DNA of 64,000 nucleotides from Coptis chinensis (GCA_015680905.1 CM027377.1:60843501-60907500), one strand, 5' to 3'; positions 46,950-57,839 are shown, counted from the stretch's first letter. The notes: a model not told the origin generated them from the letters alone. Translations and numbers: made by a program.

Positions 46950-47948
46950 ATGGCCAGGCGATGTGGAGGTACTACTGATGATAGAAGGGCAAGGGAAGTA
47001 TCTCCCATTGTAATGGAGGAGATAGAGTTTGAACCCCGTCGTCATTGTGATCACGACAAAAGGAAGGCGGTTGCTCCTAATGCAAAGAGTAACAAACGAT
47101 CTAAAGGTGCAGGTCGCTCTACTGGAGGCATTGTGTTTAGGTCCCCCAGTCAAAGGGATGGGGCTGACCTGACTGCTGAGGAACGCGGCAACCTAGGTCA
47201 AGGCCAAAATACTGCTAGTGACAGCTCTACACAGCGTGCTGGTGACGTGGGGAGCGAGTTCTTCTACGTTGGGAGGACGGGGAAGAAGCGTATGGTCAAA
47301 CGCTCTGACTGTAGCTTTCACTCAATATCCATAGCGACCTGCCTTCTGGAAGGGATAGTATTGGACGGTGATAAAGCAGAAGTTGAAGATGAAGACTTGG
47401 GGACGTTGTTAGGGACTATGGACATGGCTTGTTGTTTGGTAAGCTCTTCATCTTGTTTGGTTTCCTATCGTTTGATTGGCGAATCTAACTTTGGTATTTT
47501 ATTTGTAGTGCCTTGCTGGATATGATAAGCTAAAAAGTATTGTTCAACGCGCTGACAATGGTGACAGTGCTAAGGTTGAGCTGGGATGCATGCGAGCTGC
47601 ATGGGGGGTTGACAAGAAGAAATTGCAAGCGATGACGAAAAAATATCGGGACGTTGTTGACGAGAGGTCGGTGTTGATTAGTTCGATGATGGATTTGCGA
47701 AAGAAGTTAGCGGCTGTGACGGAGTACGCTAAGCATTGCCAGGGCGTTGTACGCAAGGCGCATTTGACCGGGCATGTGGCGAATATGCAGAGTTGGAAGA
47801 GAAGTCCTTACAGCTGAAAGAGGCATGTGATCGTGGGGCTCTGGGTACGAGTATGCGTGTTGTACCCAGAGATGAGAGGAACGCTCCCTCAACCAGTGAT
47901 GCTCCCCTTATGCCTGCTGATGATAAACACATTGTTCCAGGTTCTTGA
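46950..47948 (+). pseudogene. Antisense accessory ORF, copy 2 (paralogue of copy 1)
   Basis: Exon 1 46950-47438 (163 codons): basic N-terminus, then TGKKRMVKRSDCSFHS, ATCLLEGIVLDGDKAE and TMDMACCL, matching copy 1. Intron 47439-47508. Exon 2 starts CLAGYDKLKS and continues as a coiled coil (KKKLQAMTKKYRDVVDERS). A stop at 47815 follows a probable frameshift near 47765; the other frame continues YAELEEKSLQLKEACDRG to 47948. It lacks the Transposase_28-like N-terminal part seen in copy 1. Function unknown; the coiled coil suggests self-association. Confidence 0.65.
47439..47508 (+). other. Intron in antisense accessory ORF copy 2
   Basis: TTG|GTAAGC to TTTGTAG|TGC, 70 nt, phase 0, in the same place as in copy 1. 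Confidence 0.75.
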
Positions 47949-48456
47949 CTGTGGTTGTTGGACTTGTCTTTTTGAAAGTAAGTTGTGAAAAGATTTTGAA
48001 TGTTTTGTCTGTTCTCCTCTTTGTAAGAAAGTTAAACTATAGAACTGGTTTCTCAGGCTTGTCTGGGCAGTTCGCCTTGCTTTACAGTTACCTTGCTACA
48101 ATATGAACTGGTTTCTACTCAAGTGGCAGTTCGCTTTTTCCAAAAGTTGTAAGTAGACCGATCTGGATTTCTGGGTAGTCCCAGTAGATCGGTGGATTTG
48201 CGAACTGATTTCCTGAGTTTGTTCAGGCAGTTCAGATTATGGATGTTTATGGAATGCATGTCATTTGCTTATGCTTAACTTCTTGTATCTATTGTTTTGT
48301 TCACAATAAATAAGGCATGTAGGGGCAGAAAAGCGTGAGAATTAGCTTAGGGAAGCACTTTGCTCGTAGAGATCGAGCATTCTCATTTAGTTGATCCTAG
48401 ATTTGTAAGTCGTCACCTAGTACGAACTATATAGGCTATGAAGCCTGGTAGCTCGA
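47949..48456 (+). other. 3' flank of copy 2
   Basis: No gene. Repeated GAACTGRTTTC...GGGCAGTTCGC phrases at about 48037, 48104 and 48204. Confidence 0.45.
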
Positions 48457-48798
48457 GCGAGCGTGCTAGCTTAAGAAAGCTTGATGCTCGCTGAGAGCGT
48501 GTTAGCTTAAGAAAGCTTGGTGCTCGCTGAGAGCGTGTTAGCTTAAGAAAGTTTGGTGCTTGCTGAGAGTGTGTTAGCTTAAGAAAGCTTAGTGATTGCT
48601 AAGAGCATGTTAGCTTAAGAAAGCTTGTCGCTCGCTAAGAGGGTGTTAGCTTAAGAAAGTGTATTGCTCACTGAGAGTGTGATAGCTTAAGAAAGCATGT
48701 TGCTCACTTAGAGCGTGGTAGCTTAATTAAGCCTGTTGCTCACTGAAAGCGTGGTAGCTTAAGAAAGCATATTGCTCGCTGAGAGCGTCTTAACTCAT
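48457..48798 (+). repeat. 36-bp minisatellite, nine units and a partial one
   Basis: Units start at 48457, 48493 and every 36 bp to 48781. The shared core is TTAGCTTAAGAAAGC, followed by TTGRTGCTCGCT. No variable spacers, so not a CRISPR array. The core can fold on itself (GCTTAAGAAAGC). Confidence 0.95.
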
Positions 48799-49028
48799 GA
48801 GGGTGTTTGTGGTTTGCTTATGCTGGTGGCTTTTTCGATCAGTGCGAGTCCATGCCTGTTGATGAACTTGAACGGAATGGGTTGCAATAATACACATAAG
48901 TAAATTATACCAAACTTTGTAGTAAATAGAAACATGGATTGCAAAACATTACACTTTTATTGATAAAATTTCTTTAACAAATAAGTGTTCCAAAGACGTG
49001 GTAATGGTTTCCCTTCTTGGGTCTTGAT
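48799..49028. other. Spacer between minisatellite and pol tail
   Basis: No gene recognised. Confidence 0.4.
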
Positions 49029-49166
49029 CTAGTATGCTCCATTGCCGATGACACACTCTACTATGTACGGACCCTCCCATGTTGGTGCTAGCTTAGAGTC
49101 ATCTTGAATCTTTTTCAAAACTAGGTCACCAGGTTGAAAGGATCGAGGATTGACTCGCTTATTGTA
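49029..49166 (-). pseudogene. Integrase C-terminal tail of a Tat-lineage Ty3/gypsy element
   Basis: The minus strand ends pol with YNKRVNPRSFQPGDLVLKK, DDSKLAPTWEGPY and VECVIGNGAY then stop at 49029. This is the C-terminal module after integrase in Tat-type elements. Element 3 is inserted just upstream (higher coordinates). It fixes the host element's direction, so the ORFs at 43.8-47.9 kb are antisense and lie between pol and the 3' LTR. Confidence 0.8.
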
Positions 49167-50686
49167 TGATGATCTTAGCACTTTTCAGTGTTTTTAGAAG
49201 TTGACTTACTACGTGCTAAAACTCAATAATTCCTTACTCACTGTTTTTCTTTTAGAATGTCAATCTAGTTCGAGTAGGGATTTCGTTCCAACTTTTAAGA
49301 CAAGAATCTAAATGATCACAACTGAAATCTACACCTTGGAGAACTAAGTGAGAAGGATTTGATAGATAGATTTTTTTTTACACAAGTTATCTAAAATTTG
49401 TAAGTTTGTTTATAGTTAAATGAAAGAGAGAGAAAGATAGGGAAGGATTAATCCTACTCATGCAAGGCCTAGCTACAAGTCTTTTAGAAACAGGTCACTA
49501 CCATCTCAAATCCCTAACATAATATACCTATCTCTAAACATATCATGCTAGCATGTAGAATTGAAATGATATTTCATCTCTGAAATATCATTCCAACTCC
49601 TAGTTCTACTTTACAACAATTGATCAGATATTTGTCAATCTCTGTCATTTTGGGACAGGATGAAAAATAGAACCTAAGTCTTTTAAGTAGTGATTTTGGA
49701 ATCCTAAATTTGTAGCCTGATCCTCACATGAGCATCATTAACCCTCCCCTTGGGAGAGTTTTAGCTCATGATCCTAGGATTTGATTAAAACTACAAGTAA
49801 GATAAGTAAAAAGAGATAGAAAGAAGAAATGAATACAAAGCCAACTAATTACCTAAGGAAAACAGAAGTTTTTATTGAAGAACTAGAAGGTGTAGTCCTC
49901 CATTAACAAGTTACAAGTTTTTTTTTTTTAAAACTAAAAACTAAAAACTAAAAGTAAAGACATGGAAGTAAATGAAAAGTAAAAGTCAAGGAAGTAAAAG
50001 CTAGCTAACTCCCAAAATCAGCCCCGCTTTACATAAGAGAGCCTTTTTCTCTTCTCCCACGTGAAACACTCTCCTCTAATTTATTTTTCACTTATCCACA
50101 ACTAACCCCCATTTGACACCTTTCATTTTTTTAGATAATCATCACCTAAATCCAACCAACTCATTAACTTCATGCAAGGTGTCAAATTTGCACCAATTAT
50201 TTGCACCTTTGTCTTGACTTGCATGATGACTCATCAAATCTTATGGGCCCGCCTAGTGGGTCCACGTGCAGTGTCCAGTGGCAGTCCGGTCTTTTGGCAT
50301 TTTTACAACTTCCCGTCTATGCGTAGAGTTCGTCGCACTGATCGTCGGAGCAGCTCACTCGTCGCCTTCGGAGTCCTGGTTCAAAAGATATGAGCTTCGG
50401 AAGTTTGACGCTTCTGTGCACGTAATCCCGTTTCTGACTAGATTCTGTACTATTTGAGTCTTTAGGCTTTAGTCCGGATTTGTTGGACTTCACATAGTCT
50501 TGATCGGAAGGCATGTGTATACTCCCTATTCCGTGCTTAAATGCTGGCTTTATCATAATTTTTACATTAGTTGCTCCAACCAGCAAAAAGCACGAAAATG
50601 CGATTATTTCATGATTATTAAGCACAAAATTGACCAAAATGTTATGTCTCTATAGGTTTTTATAATACAGTTTTGGGTGCTTATCA
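49167..50686 (-). repeat. 3' LTR of element 3
   Basis: Starts (on the minus strand) at 50686 with TGATAAGCACCC, like element 2. The inner end near 49167 is placed where integrase sequence of the host element resumes; it is accurate to a few bases only. Confidence 0.8.
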
Positions 50687-52150
50687 CACCACTACCAAAC
50701 AGTATTTTGCTTGTCCTCAAGCAAAGAAGAGACATTAAAACAGATAAATGGCCAAAACTGTGCATTCTAAGCTAAGTCTCGTTTCGCAGAGTGCGGTTGC
50801 ATTGACCATATGCAACAAGGCCTTAAACCACTAGGAATTCCCTAGTGGACGAGTTATAGCCTCGTGAGAGTTTTCCAGAGAAGATACTCACAAACTTCAT
50901 TTATACTACAACGACTCAGTAACAAAAGCTTGTTTCCTAAATTAATCTCAGATATCTATACATCTCTTTAGCGGGGAACGAGGATTAATTCTTTCAAAAC
51001 TCAAGTTAATATGCATATAATAATTAAAACATCTACATATGAGCATGCATACAGTGAATTTACATTGAATTGCACAAGCAGGGTTGTTTCTGGATCCTTT
51101 GGAGAGCGTACCTAAATGGGTTCTCACATGTATGTGTCGAAACACAAATTTGCTCATAATTTTCCCACTCAGGTTTCGTTAACTCCAGTGTGCAGTGGGC
51201 ACACTTTTCCTCACATACTCGATGACAGTCAGAGGAGCCGAGGTCGATCAATCACATTTACTACTTATTATCACACCATCCTACTCCTAATTGAGCTAGA
51301 GGTCTTTATTAGGTATTATGGGGCTTAGGTGATAGTGTAGAAAGAAATGGAAGTGGAATATCAAAAATGATAAGTATGAGAGAATAAGGTTATCAAGATA
51401 TTTACACTCGAGAAATCCTTATTTTCTTTTCCTGCTCCTGCCTGAGTTTTCCTACCTTGCTCTTAAGCCTTTGTACTTATTTCATTTTTTTTTCATGGCT
51501 TAAGAAACATGATTCTGTTTATTTATTTATTTATTATTTATTATTTTATTTTTTGAAGAAAAGAACTAACTTTTATTTGGAAGAAGTCTTCTTTAATTTT
51601 TCTACATTTCGTCCTATTTCTCATACTCATCATTTAGGTATGTTCTTTTATTTGGGGTTAATATATGGGTAAGGAATTTTTGGTGAAAGTGAAAGGTTTG
51701 ATGAAAGGTTCAGTGGACTGACTAGCGGTAAAATTTGTAACAGGTAATAATTTATAGCTATGTCGATCCAAAGAATGCCTAAATTCTCGCCTAGGGTTCG
51801 GATGGTGATCAAGTAAGTCGATGCTTGATTTTCTCTATTCGGAAAAATTACTCTTCTGTGTCATTACTCACAAATCACTCATATCGAGGCTTTTGGTTAG
51901 ATTCTCACAGGATTGATAGTTTAAGTAGACTAACCGTGGGTTCTAGAAACTTACTGTCATGTACAATCAATGATACTCAGTGCATGAATACTCATGAAAA
52001 GATGTAAAAACTATTGCGTACGTATTAGCTTAAGTTTCTTAAAAACGAATCATAATTCGAATGCTAATGTGAGACTTCTAAATAATTTTCATCATTGAAA
52101 AAGAAACAAGACCTTGTCACTAATTACATTTACTAACAAGAAAATAGAAA
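50687..52150 (-). other. 3' non-coding region of element 3
   Basis: Homologous to 13420-14915. It holds the stem-loop at 50707-50724, the palindrome around CTAGGAATTCCCTAG at 50831-50845, and the purine tract next to the LTR. No gene. Confidence 0.7.
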
Positions 52151-52579
52151 CTATATACAGACTACACCGTATGCTGCGCGAAAAGCAGGCCATGAAAAGG
52201 AACGAGTAGAGTTGTGATAAATGTATGGCCATGTTGTTGCCGGCTCGTGATATGGAAGATCTAAAGTCAGGGCAAGTGTTGCCTCTGAAAAGACATGGTT
52301 TGTGCCACCAACTTTGATTGTGAATCCATCTAAGAAAAAGCCATGAGCAGCATTGAATGCTGGTGTATCTTCCATATTAGCATAAAAGTAGGCCGCCAAA
52401 CTTGGAGAATAAGTTTGGTCAGGGAGAATAACAAGGGAAGACCACCCGATGTTAGTAATGCAATCACGGAAATGAAGTCCATAAGTATTGGAATCCATCA
52501 TGGCCTGAAATGATTGCTCAGGGATGAGTTTCGGAGGTGTCCTGTTTGGTGAAGATGCTACGTTCGATGAAGATGCCAT
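52151..52579 (-). pseudogene. orfC of element 3, truncated by deletion
   Basis: Begins at ATG 52579 (MASSSNVASSPN) and is open for 142 codons, matching the first part of element 2 orfC (LIPEQSFQAMMDSNTYG, ITNIGWSSLVILPDQTYSPSL, LALTLDLPYHEP). At about 52170 it passes directly into 3' non-coding sequence; roughly 0.8 kb present in element 2 is missing. Confidence 0.75.
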
Positions 52580-52676
52580 GTTTGATGGAGTGGAGTGATG
52601 AGGAAAGATATGAGAAGAAATATGTCCAAGAAAATTTGACTGGATGGAGGAATGAGTATGCAAGAAGATAAAACCT

Positions 52677-52690
52677 CCTGTAATCAAGTT
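52677..52690 (-). promoter_or_regulatory. Acceptor-like site upstream of orfC, element 3
   Basis: On the minus strand TTGATTACAG followed by GAGG, with a pyrimidine-containing tract before it. Matches 12068-12081 of element 2. Confidence 0.4.
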
Positions 52691-52892
52691 TAAAAGAACA
52701 CGTTAAAATTGTTATTATCACAACTTGAAATATGACAATCCTAGTAGGCATTTCTTACAAAAGAAGATACAAAGACAACAAAAAATTTAATTAAAGGAGC
52801 ACACGACGAAACACTTAATAATAATAATTTTATTTTATTTATTTTGGGGAAAGTTGAGTTTTGTAAAAACAGAACGCAACCCCCCTTTTTTT

Positions 52893-53978
52893 TTATGGTT
52901 CAGAATGATGATAAGGATGGTGATAGGAATGCAGATCGTGGACAACACTGTTCAGTTCATTAATTTGTTGGCTAAGCTGGATTTGAAGGGTCCCCTGGTT
53001 GCCAGAGATCGTAGTTTGATTCTCTATTAGAAGAGTGTGATTTTCTAATGACTGAGAGTGAGTTTCCAATAGTGCCTCTTGATCAACATCATGCATCACT
53101 TGATGTTCTTGGAAATCCATAAGACTTTTGATGATGATTTCCTGACGTGCGTGGAGTTCCCTCATTCCTTGATGAAGAAATTGAATACCTTCCATGGGAT
53201 TAAAAATGTTCTGCATGGCATGTTCATCAAAGAAATGTGCAGAGTTTGAGTTTTGGCCATCCATTTCATCTGGCAGAGTATCTGGCGTCCAAGAACCACC
53301 GGCACAGTCTTTGTGAAGTATAGTAACAAATGCTCTTTGAAGAGGTATTTCTGGAGAAACTGCTGGATAACCCCAACGCATCATAATTTTCGTGACTAAA
53401 GCAGGCAGAGGTGCTAACCTTTTTGTTCTTCTGGTGATTGCGTTCCAGAGGTGTTGGATTATACAAAAATCATCTCTTTGATTCTGCATAATCCAAAGTA
53501 GGTGTAGTTGAGGCTTGGTGACTTCAGATTGGTGTGACGTACCCACCACATTGTGTCCCAACCAGTGGAGCACAGCTCGTTGATTTTGTTTCAAAGAGTG
53601 TTGAAGAACAACGTGATTTTTATTTCCGACTTCGCCATGAGATACGGTGGCCCGTAGTAACTTTTTGACAGAATTAAATAGGGACTCTAAAAGATCGAAC
53701 CCCGAGTCATTCATTGGAATTTGAAGTATGTCGGAGATAACTTCCTTAGTTAATTCAAAACGTTGTCCATAGGCATGGAAACAGGAATTTCCATTTTCAG
53801 GTCCGCTAAATTGGTAGAACATCAAGACCAAATCTCTGGAATAGGCTGCTTCTGCATGATATAGAAGAGGCATCCATCCTCGACGTACAATTTCTGTGTC
53901 ATAAAAAGGAGAAAATCGGGCATCATCAAAAAAATTCAGGTAGTTCTTCTCGGGTACTATCTTTCTTGGTTGATCCAT
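52893..53978 (-). CDS. orfB of element 3, intact accessory protein
   Basis: 361 residues from ATG 53978 to the stop at 52893, with no break. Order of motifs: YLNFFDDARFSPFYDTEIV, RRGWMPLLYH, RDLVLMFYQF, FELTKEVISDILQIPM, HSLKQNQRAVLHWLGHNV, LHLLWIMQNQRDD, LVTKIMMRWGYP, FNPMEGIQFLHQGM, then a long Gln/Asn/Leu-rich helix (QSLENHTLLIENQTTI) likely to be a coiled coil, and a His-rich end. It resembles the 'putative plant transposon protein' family and Athila env-like ORFs, but I see no signal peptide or membrane helix, so an envelope role is not supported. It is the best-preserved accessory gene of the window. Confidence 0.85.
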   Translation of the reverse strand: MDQPRKIVPEKNYLNFFDDARFSPFYDTEIVRRGWMPLLYHAEAAYSRDLVLMFYQFSGPENGNSCFHAYGQRFELTKEVISDILQIPMNDSGFDLLESLFNSVKKLLRATVSHGEVGNKNHVVLQHSLKQNQRAVLHWLGHNVVGTSHQSEVTKPQLHLLWIMQNQRDDFCIIQHLWNAITRRTKRLAPLPALVTKIMMRWGYPAVSPEIPLQRAFVTILHKDCAGGSWTPDTLPDEMDGQNSNSAHFFDEHAMQNIFNPMEGIQFLHQGMRELHARQEIIIKSLMDFQEHQVMHDVDQEALLETHSQSLENHTLLIENQTTISGNQGTLQIQLSQQINELNSVVHDLHSYHHPYHHSEP

Positions 53979-54609
53979 TTGGAAAGATAATTGATGGAAG
54001 GATAGTGTAGAAACTGTGAAATGAGAATGGCTGAAAGGAAGAGATTTATAGCAAATATAGGATTTGGTACGAATCAGGATGCCAAGTGCATCTAGATCTC
54101 GACTTACAAGTGAAACATGTGATGTTGGTATCCCTAATTATGTACAGGAACTATGGGTATCCATAGTATGTCTTTTTATGTCAGGTGTCCAAAAACAATT
54201 AATGAGGTCTTAAAATGATAGAGAATACAGATGAAAGTTTCACAGGGCAGTTAGACCTACACGTAATTTCAAAATTTATGATCATACCTCAATAATAGAA
54301 GATGGATAGAATAATTGAGCTGCGTGCGTGACAAGTGTTAGGCGTACCGTGTAGCGTGCACGATCTTCTCTAAAAACAATAAGTTGAGTTTGATTTATTT
54401 TATTGCGTTATTGATTTTTCTTATTTGTTATGGTTTTGATAACTATTTTATGTTTATGATAAGGTAAAAATACAACTAATATACACAATTTATTAAATAG
54501 GATGCTCCTCCATTTAATACGTAACCCGTACAAATGGTTGAGAATTAATTAACACACCATAGTAATATACAAAGCGACAAAGGGAAAGAGATATTGAGGT
54601 TACATAGAT
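53979..54609 (-). other. Spacer between orfT and orfB of element 3
   Basis: No gene; homologous to 10147-10807 of element 2. Confidence 0.5.
54044..54050 (-). promoter_or_regulatory. TATA box upstream of orfB, element 3
   Basis: TATAAAT on the minus strand, 65 bases before ATG 53978, followed by a C/T-rich leader; conserved with 10737-10743. Confidence 0.6.
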
Positions 54610-54729
54610 CTAGATATTCTGGATGAAGTTATGCATGATTGACAGTAGAATAATGACAAATACTGTTATCACGAATACTGTGACAGCCCATTCACGTTGC
54701 TCCTTTTCCAATCTCTCGATCGGATCCAT
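54610..54729 (-). CDS. orfT: 39-residue one-pass membrane peptide
   Basis: ATG 54729 to TAG 54610. The first 15 residues are charged (MDPIERLEKEQREW), residues 15-32 are a hydrophobic helix (AVTVFVITVFVIILLSIM), then HNFIQNI. This fits a single transmembrane segment with a short tail. Element 2 carries the same peptide minus its start (10048-10146), with mainly silent or conservative changes. It has its own TATA box and leader. No known family. It could anchor or assist the other accessory proteins, which is inference. Confidence 0.6.
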   Translation of the reverse strand: MDPIERLEKEQREWAVTVFVITVFVIILLSIMHNFIQNI

Positions 54730-54815
54730 TGTTTTGAATGAAAAGATAATATGTGAAGATTAAGCTTTGGATAGTGAGAGAATGAGGTGAGTGAAGGGTG
54801 ATGAGGAGTGTCGGA

Positions 54816-54822
54816 ATTTATA
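54816..54822 (-). promoter_or_regulatory. TATA box upstream of orfT, element 3
   Basis: TATAAAT on the minus strand about 87 bases before ATG 54729, with a C/T-rich leader (CACTCCTCATCACCCTTC...). Confidence 0.5.
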
Positions 54823-55552
54823 GGCAAAAATCTGACCGTTTGTGCCTTGTAATAATTACGATGGAGATAATATTTGGGTTTTGTGACCAAACACGTGATT
54901 TGGGTCAGTTCTAATTTTTGGTCCAAGCCCAAATGAATTCCGGAAATTTCCCTTATGTCCCAAAATTTCAAACGCGGAATTTCGATTCGTTTCAATTCCA
55001 AATTAAACGAATCGAATGCTAAAATGATCGGCATTAAAAATGCCATCTACTGGAATATGAAGAAGGCACCTTCAACCTTTTTTTTTTTTTATTTTTTTTT
55101 TAATTTTTATTTTTTATATACAAATGTACAAGTGGAGATGAACGTGGCAATGTACAAGGGAAGATGTATGTGTCATTATACAAAAGAACGTGACAACAAC
55201 ACCGGACTACAAGAAGAAAATCATTATAGTAAAATCGGGGCAAAACCGGTCATGTCGGCTCGGGCTTAACCCAATCCAGCCGATCGGTGGCTTAACCTTT
55301 ATATTTTGGGGCCTAGGGTTCGGGGACGGTACCATCCCCTGACCAATGTGAAATGGTTTAATAATAATATTACCCTTAGTACATATGGTATAGCCTCAAA
55401 CCGCCTAACCGTCATCAAATAGAAAACTACCGGGGGTTGGCCTAGTGAAATCCATTGCACTGCGCTTAATGGGACTATCCGATGTTGTTCATCACGACTC
55501 TCTTTGTGCACAATGCAAAGGTGAAAATAAAATACATGAGTATATACATGTG
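54823..55552 (-). other. Spacer of element 3 where orfA is deleted
   Basis: 54890-55046 matches the sequence before orfA in element 2 (8193-8350). The next sequence matches the region after orfA (from about 9910), so orfA was removed by a deletion of about 1.5 kb. A T-run lies at 55079-55110. 55299-55511 is open but its counterpart in element 2 is interrupted. Confidence 0.6.
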
Positions 55553-55655
55553 GAGTCTTTTAACGTCAGATCCTCAAGACGAATGTGAGTCTTTTAACGT
55601 CAGATCCTCAAGACGAATGTGAGTCTTTTAACGTCAGATCCTCAAGACGAATCCC
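55553..55655 (-). repeat. Three tandem copies of the ~34-bp motif after orfS, element 3
   Basis: On the plus strand, three copies of GAGTCTTTTAACGTCAGATC. The unit is 34 bp with the same copy number as in element 2. Confidence 0.9.
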
Positions 55656-55935
55656 ACCCTGTGGGAGCAACGGGACGACGATGAAGTTTATCCTGCTGAG
55701 CTGGTGTCAGATAATAATATACCTTATACCGGCTCATATCGGATAGTAAATCAAGACCTGGACAGAAAGGTGTTTGACAATTCATACACCACCCCATCTT
55801 TCGCTCACGTCGCTTTCGAGCAAAAGTACTGCGACCATTACCTATTCGAGATGGGTGAGATTTACACCAAATGATGAGCTGGAGTTCGTGAGGAAGAGAA
55901 TAGAAAAGGAAGGCTGGGAAATTTTTGGTACCCAT
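55642..55935 (-). CDS. orfS of element 3
   Basis: Open from ATG 55935 to 55642 (97 residues). Residues from PHELQLIIWCKSH on match element 2 almost exactly and keep the CxxC pair (GWCMNCQTPFCPG). The N-terminus differs from element 2: the frame used by ATG near 55980 there is lost by a small deletion, so this start may not be the original one. Confidence 0.6.
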   Translation of the reverse strand: MGTKNFPAFLFYSLPHELQLIIWCKSHPSRIGNGRSTFARKRRERKMGWCMNCQTPFCPGLDLLSDMSRYKVYYYLTPAQQDKLHRRPVAPTGWDSS

Positions 55936-56160
55936 TGTTTACCAGAAGGCATGTTTGCTCGATAAACAAAAGACATTTATACTCAGTTCTGAAATAGAGT
56001 TTTTGTGGACTAAGGTTCCGACGCTTGCAACCACACACTCTAGGAGTTTTGAGAGAAGAAAATAGAAGAGGGCCCGTCTACCCTAATGGTGTACTTTCCT
56101 TGTTTTAAACACCTGGAAAGAAATACACCAGCGAATCTTTAGTCTTTTTGTATTTGGATC
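55936..56160 (-). other. Post-integrase spacer of element 3
   Basis: Contains the conserved CCGACGCTTGCAACCACAC block (reverse of 7188-7206). No gene. Confidence 0.5.
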
Positions 56161-57524
56161 TTTGAGAAGAGTCTTTTCGACATCTGGAGAACGCAACTCA
56201 TGATAATGTTTAAGGCGTTGGCCATTTACTTGAAATTCGCTGTCATCGTTTACATTTTTCAAAGAGATAGCCCCATAAGGGGCGACAACAGAGATAGTGA
56301 AAGGACCAGACCATCAAGTTTTTAGTTTTCCTGGAAAAATGTGTAATCTCGAGTTGTACAACAAAACTTTTTGACCAATTTTGAATTCTTTTCTTAATAT
56401 GTGCTTATCATGCACTCTTTTCATGTTGCCTTTATAGGATATCGAGAGATCATAGGCATCACTCCGAATCTCTTCAAGCTCATTTAACTGCAATTTTCAC
56501 TTCTCGCCTGCCGCATCGGTATTATAATTTAGGCTTTTGATAGCCCATAGAGCACGATGCTCGAGTTCAACTGGAAGATGACAAGGTTTACCAAAAATGA
56601 GGCGGTAAGGGGACATGCCTATAGGTGTCTTAAAAGCTGTTCTACATGCCCACAAGGCATCAGATAATCAAAGAGACCAGTCTTTTCTAGATGGATTAAC
56701 TGTCTTTTCTAAAATTGATTTAATCTCTCTATTAGAGACTTCTACTTGGCCACTGGTCTGAGGATGATACGGAGTTGCCACTTTGTGAGTAACTCCATAT
56801 TTCTTTACTAATGATTCAAAAATTTTATTACAGAAATGTTTTCCCCCATCATTTATTATAGCTTTGGGAACGCCAAATCGAGAGAAAATATGTTCCTTTA
56901 CGAAAAATACAACTGTTTTATGATCATTCACATGACATGCCAACACTTCAATCCATTTTGAGACATAGTCAACAGCTACTAGTATGTATAGGAAGCCATG
57001 ACTATTTGGAAAAGGACCCATAAAGTCGATGCCCCATACATCAAAAATTTCTACAATTAAAATTAGATTTAAGGGCATCATATTGCGTTGAGTAATGCGT
57101 CCTAGCTGCTGACAGCGGTTGCATGCTTTGCAATGCTCGTGTGCATCTTTAAACAGCGTTGGCCAATAAAATCCATATTGTAGGACCTTGGCTGCAGTTT
57201 TCTTACCACTGAAATGACCACTACAAGATTGTTCATGGCAAAAGGATAACACGTCATTATGTTCCCAGTCGGGAATTCAACGGCGTATCAGTTGGTCAGA
57301 ACAATACTTGAAGAGGTAGGGATCATCCCAAAAATAAAATTTCACAGTGGATAAGAATTTCTTCTGGTCCGTTCGAGTCCAAGATGAAGCGACCTCGACT
57401 ATATCAGCATACCAAGGAGATGAAAAAACGGAATACAAATGTTCATCTGGAAATGAATCGCAGATTGGTTCGGCCTCATTATTGACATCATTAACGAGTC
57501 GTGATAAATGGTCCGCTACCACGT
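56161..57524 (-). pseudogene. Integrase of element 3
   Basis: In one frame with stops at about 57274, 56668, 56500 and 56310. It keeps the zinc residues (HCKACNRCQ), the three catalytic acids ([25 protein letters not shown]) and the GPF module (WSGPFTISVVAPYG). Two or three of the stops are CGA to TGA changes compared with element 2. A one-base loss in an A-run near 57530 separates it from RNase H. Confidence 0.85.
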
Positions 57525-57839
57525 TTCGCGAACCTTTTTATCTCTAATTTCTAGAGTAAACTCTTGCAAAAGGAGGATCCATCGGATCAACCTCTGTTTG
57601 GCATCTTTCTTTGCTAATAGATAACGAGCCTCATGGTGGGTGTAGACTATTGTAGAAGAACCAACTAGGTCGAGATCGAAACTTATCCAGGCATATACAA
57701 CCGCTAGAAATTCTTTTTCAGTGGTGGTATAGTTACGTTGAGCGTCATTAAGAGTTTTACTAGCATAGTAAATGACAATTGGCTTGTTCTTCGGCGTTGC
57801 CCCTAAGACAGCTCCAATAAGCGTAGTCTTTCGCGTCAC
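57516..57839 (-). pseudogene. RNase H region of element 3
   Basis: [46 protein letters not shown] and [12 protein letters not shown] are typical of Ty3/gypsy RNase H. It is out of frame with RT because of one extra T near 57815, and with integrase because of a base loss near 57530. Confidence 0.85.

Noticed and set aside
48457..48798. CRISPR-like array
   Set aside because: Units are contiguous 36-bp repeats without unique spacers, in a plant genome; it is a minisatellite.
52893..53978. orfB as a true viral-type envelope protein
   Set aside because: No signal peptide, membrane helix or cleavage site can be seen; 'env-like' is only a positional label.
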